Below are positions 63,301 to 64,000 of a stretch of 64,000 nucleotides of DNA, one piece after another. A program made the position numbers and the translations under genes. The stretch's first letter is position 1, and each line of letters begins with the position of its first letter. The notes beneath the pieces were generated by a model that worked only from the letters and a program-made list of their open reading frames with translations, had not been told where the DNA came from and ran no database searches. This DNA is from Pedobacter sp. L105 (GTDB taxonomy: Bacteria > Bacteroidota > Bacteroidia > Sphingobacteriales > Sphingobacteriaceae): NCBI RefSeq assembly GCF_009765875.1, contig NZ_LMUP01000009.1:449700-513699 (forward strand). The letters are read 5' to 3'.

Positions 63301-63442
63301 GATATTCAAAAGCAATCCATTTGCCATCAGGCGATATTGCTGACTGCTGTATCCAGCGGGGATTTATTTGCGCGGTTGAAAGTATGGGGGTTAAGCTTAA
63401 AATGAATATCACTAAGCCTAAATAGGTGTTTCTAAATAACAT
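60326..63442 (-). CDS. Tricorn-like S41 family protease
   Basis: A 1038-residue exported protease with signal peptide ending TAQ. Residues about 30-640 form repeated WD40/TolB-like propeller blades (motifs such as ISPDGKWIAFEY, WSHNSQMIAFAA, LSPDGEKLFYLV). Then come a helical linker, a PDZ-like domain (about 760-850) and the S41 catalytic domain, with VDTRFNRGGSLHDELTTFL and MSEGNYSDAF (nucleophile Ser). This matches Tricorn-type peptidases, which degrade peptides into di- and tripeptides. It is directly downstream of a LytTR regulator gene that runs off the window (34 nt). Confidence 0.9.
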   Translation of the reverse strand: MLFRNTYLGLVIFILSLTPILSTAQINPRWIQQSAISPDGKWIAFEYQGNLFKVPYQGGSAMQLSSNSFYTGYPVWSHNSQMIAFAAQQNGNFDVYLMKAEGGPAKRLTCNSSRDIPSSFSANDAQVIFGTDRHDVYTSVRFPEDDLFNKLYQVSVKGGTSIMVSSAGMDDAHLNKKGDQLIFQDKKGEENNYRKHHTSSVTRDIWTYNLTTKVYHQVSTFHGEDLEPVWGHGNTIYYLSERSGTLNLCKGSVSDTATVKQLTHFKDNPVRNLSRADNGHFVFTFNGDLYSLTEGKQPQKISVTLDSKQPANSVIMLPVKGDITEMTVAEDGKQVAFIFRGDLFVTSADGTMTKQITSTPYQERNPKFSSDGKKLLYAVEHLHSWDIEQVEISTSYFFNAEKINTTSILASDKDEFGGVYAPDGSKIAYIENRDILKCYDLKTKTTRTLIPEGVNFASSDHDYDFKWSPDSQYLLAQSSEGGGGFDNEVVLIKDDGSGKRVNLTQSGFKDDQPQWGMDGNMMYWLSDKDANRSFTGDSQKDIYGLYFDRGTISMQQDKDFPVKKLSTTAADIAGSALSPDGEKLFYLVKYEEDYDLWVTSLKTHKNTLVAKLDLPAAKMQMTKDGKYLFVLSRGNIIRISTDQGMVIPLAIHAEMEFNAGAEREYIFNHTWQMVRKRYMDPALNGVNWDSVYQHYHSFLPDISNDEDFLVLLNEFLGELNTSHTLARYRPSYAQKDETAAMGLLYDETWKGKGLLVKEIISNGPFDFPGSKMKPDMIIDKINGTSLTRAADWAINLNHQSGKSIPVSFHDLKGGPSFIETIVPVKPETETYTLLYDRWVKTMEHLTDSLSGGKIGYVHIRSMTEDGFRVLYDKALGKYKNKAAIIVDTRFNRGGSLHDELTTFLSGKIYLTERRQGRITNGGEPIKKWTKPSTILMSEGNYSDAFLTPYSYKLMGIGKLIGMPVPGTGTGSWFEQEVNQQLYIQIATAGTYGPGATHPTENHQLEPDIKVKNDYQQILSGKDQQLAAAVLELLKTVQE

Positions 63443-63476
63443 ATGTGTATTTAATAATACTATATAATGACAGGTG

Positions 63477-64000
63477 TCAGGGCCTGGCTTCCAGTCTTTT
63501 AATCACCTCTTTGGCGTAAGTAATTCCAATAGGGATATGCTGCTGTCCAATCTCAATTTCGCTCATTGAATAGGAACTGATCTGGCCGAGGGCGATAATA
63601 AAAGAGCGGTGAATCCGCATAAACCGTTCAACAGATAGTTTTTCTTCAAAATAGGTCAAACTATGATAGGTAATTACCGAACGCTCTCTGGTATGTACTT
63701 TCACATACTCCTTTAGCCCTTCTATGTAAAGAATATCTTTTAGTAAAATCCTTACCATCTTATTCTCTGATCTTACATAAATAAAGGCATCGGGATCATT
63801 TTTTATGGCAAAAGGTGCTGCTGCCACGTTCTCTTTTCCACTATCCCGGATAGTAGTATATTTATCAATTGCCCTCAGGAATCTATCAAATGAAACCGGT
63901 TTAAGCAGGTAATCGATAACATTCAATTCATATCCTTCCAGTGCAAATTCCCGGTAGGCGGTGGTCATAATCACAGGCGGCGGATTTTTTAACGTTCTCA
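63477..64000 (-). CDS. LytTR-type response regulator (5' end missing)
   Basis: The C-terminal part of a receiver domain is visible (PPVIMTTAYREFALEGYELN, YLLKPVSFDRF with the conserved Lys), followed by a LytTR DNA-binding domain (about the last 105 residues, with FIYVRSENKMVRILLKDILY and RIHRSFIIAL). The frame stays open to base 64000, and the phospho-Asp lies outside the window. It ends 34 nt before the tricorn-like gene and is possibly co-transcribed with it. A cognate LytS-type kinase is expected upstream. Confidence 0.93.
   Translation of the reverse strand, partial: RTLKNPPPVIMTTAYREFALEGYELNVIDYLLKPVSFDRFLRAIDKYTTIRDSGKENVAAAPFAIKNDPDAFIYVRSENKMVRILLKDILYIEGLKEYVKVHTRERSVITYHSLTYFEEKLSVERFMRIHRSFIIALGQISSYSMSEIEIGQQHIPIGITYAKEVIKRLEARP

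Noticed and set aside
1..64000. tRNA, rRNA, insertion sequences, prophage or integrase genes
   Set aside because: No clover-leaf pattern, transposase motif, terminal inverted repeats or phage genes were recognised on either strand by eye; a tRNAscan or ISfinder run would be decisive.

Overview
The window looks like chromosomal DNA of a Bacteroidota bacterium, most probably a Sphingobacteriaceae member close to Pedobacter or Mucilaginibacter. This rests on gene content: TonB-dependent receptors with an N-terminal carboxypeptidase-regulatory-like domain, a FecI-type sigma/FecR pair, LytTR regulators, DUF3570/DUF4266 proteins, many glycoside hydrolases with AQ-type signal peptides, and AT-rich promoters of the TTTG/TAnnTTTG type. 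I saw no rRNA, tRNA, CRISPR array, insertion sequence, phage module or integration site. About fifty genes are present; a signal peptidase gene at the left edge and a LytTR regulator at the right edge are incomplete.

Left part (1-12 kb): lepB (partial), a fatty acid desaturase, an AI-2E family permease, an aspartate kinase, a porin-like barrel, an M20 amidohydrolase, and a two-gene sensory operon in which an RsbQ-like alpha/beta hydrolase is followed 2 nt later by a soluble PAS hybrid histidine kinase.

12-22.7 kb: a GH3 glycosidase, a small membrane protein, and a cell-surface signalling locus. One strand carries TonB receptor, ECF sigma, FecR anti-sigma and an STN-domain barrel protein; the other strand carries a divergent barrel protein related to the C-terminal part of the STN protein. 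The receptor has no STN domain of its own, so the signalling domain appears to have moved to a separate protein. Next to it is an aldo/keto reductase homologue lacking three of the four catalytic residues.

23-30 kb: a two-component system leads a tightly packed row of genes for an exported thioredoxin, ApbE flavin transferase, a small DUF4266 lipoprotein ending in CGCN, a DUF3570 barrel, a b-type cytochrome and a VIT1/CCC1 metal transporter; a second VIT1/CCC1 gene lies divergently. This looks like an iron and flavin linked envelope redox module.

30-41 kb: a rhamnoside-degradation group (GH106-like, DUF1080, GH78-like) without SusC/SusD, an SGNH hydrolase lipoprotein, an OmpH/Skp chaperone and a B12-dependent ribonucleotide reductase.

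41-50 kb: a VOC/PhnB protein, a START-like protein, a five-gene operon for DUF2147, TolC, adaptor and MacB-like ABC efflux, and a LytS/LytR-type pair next to a barrel protein, likely its regulator.

50-58 kb: a five-gene iron-uptake type operon of imelysin, di-heme oxidoreductase, imelysin, HTTM membrane protein and FecA-like receptor. 58-64 kb: a GH35 beta-galactosidase, a small protein, a tricorn-like S41 protease and the partial LytTR regulator. Several strong hairpin terminators separate these units.
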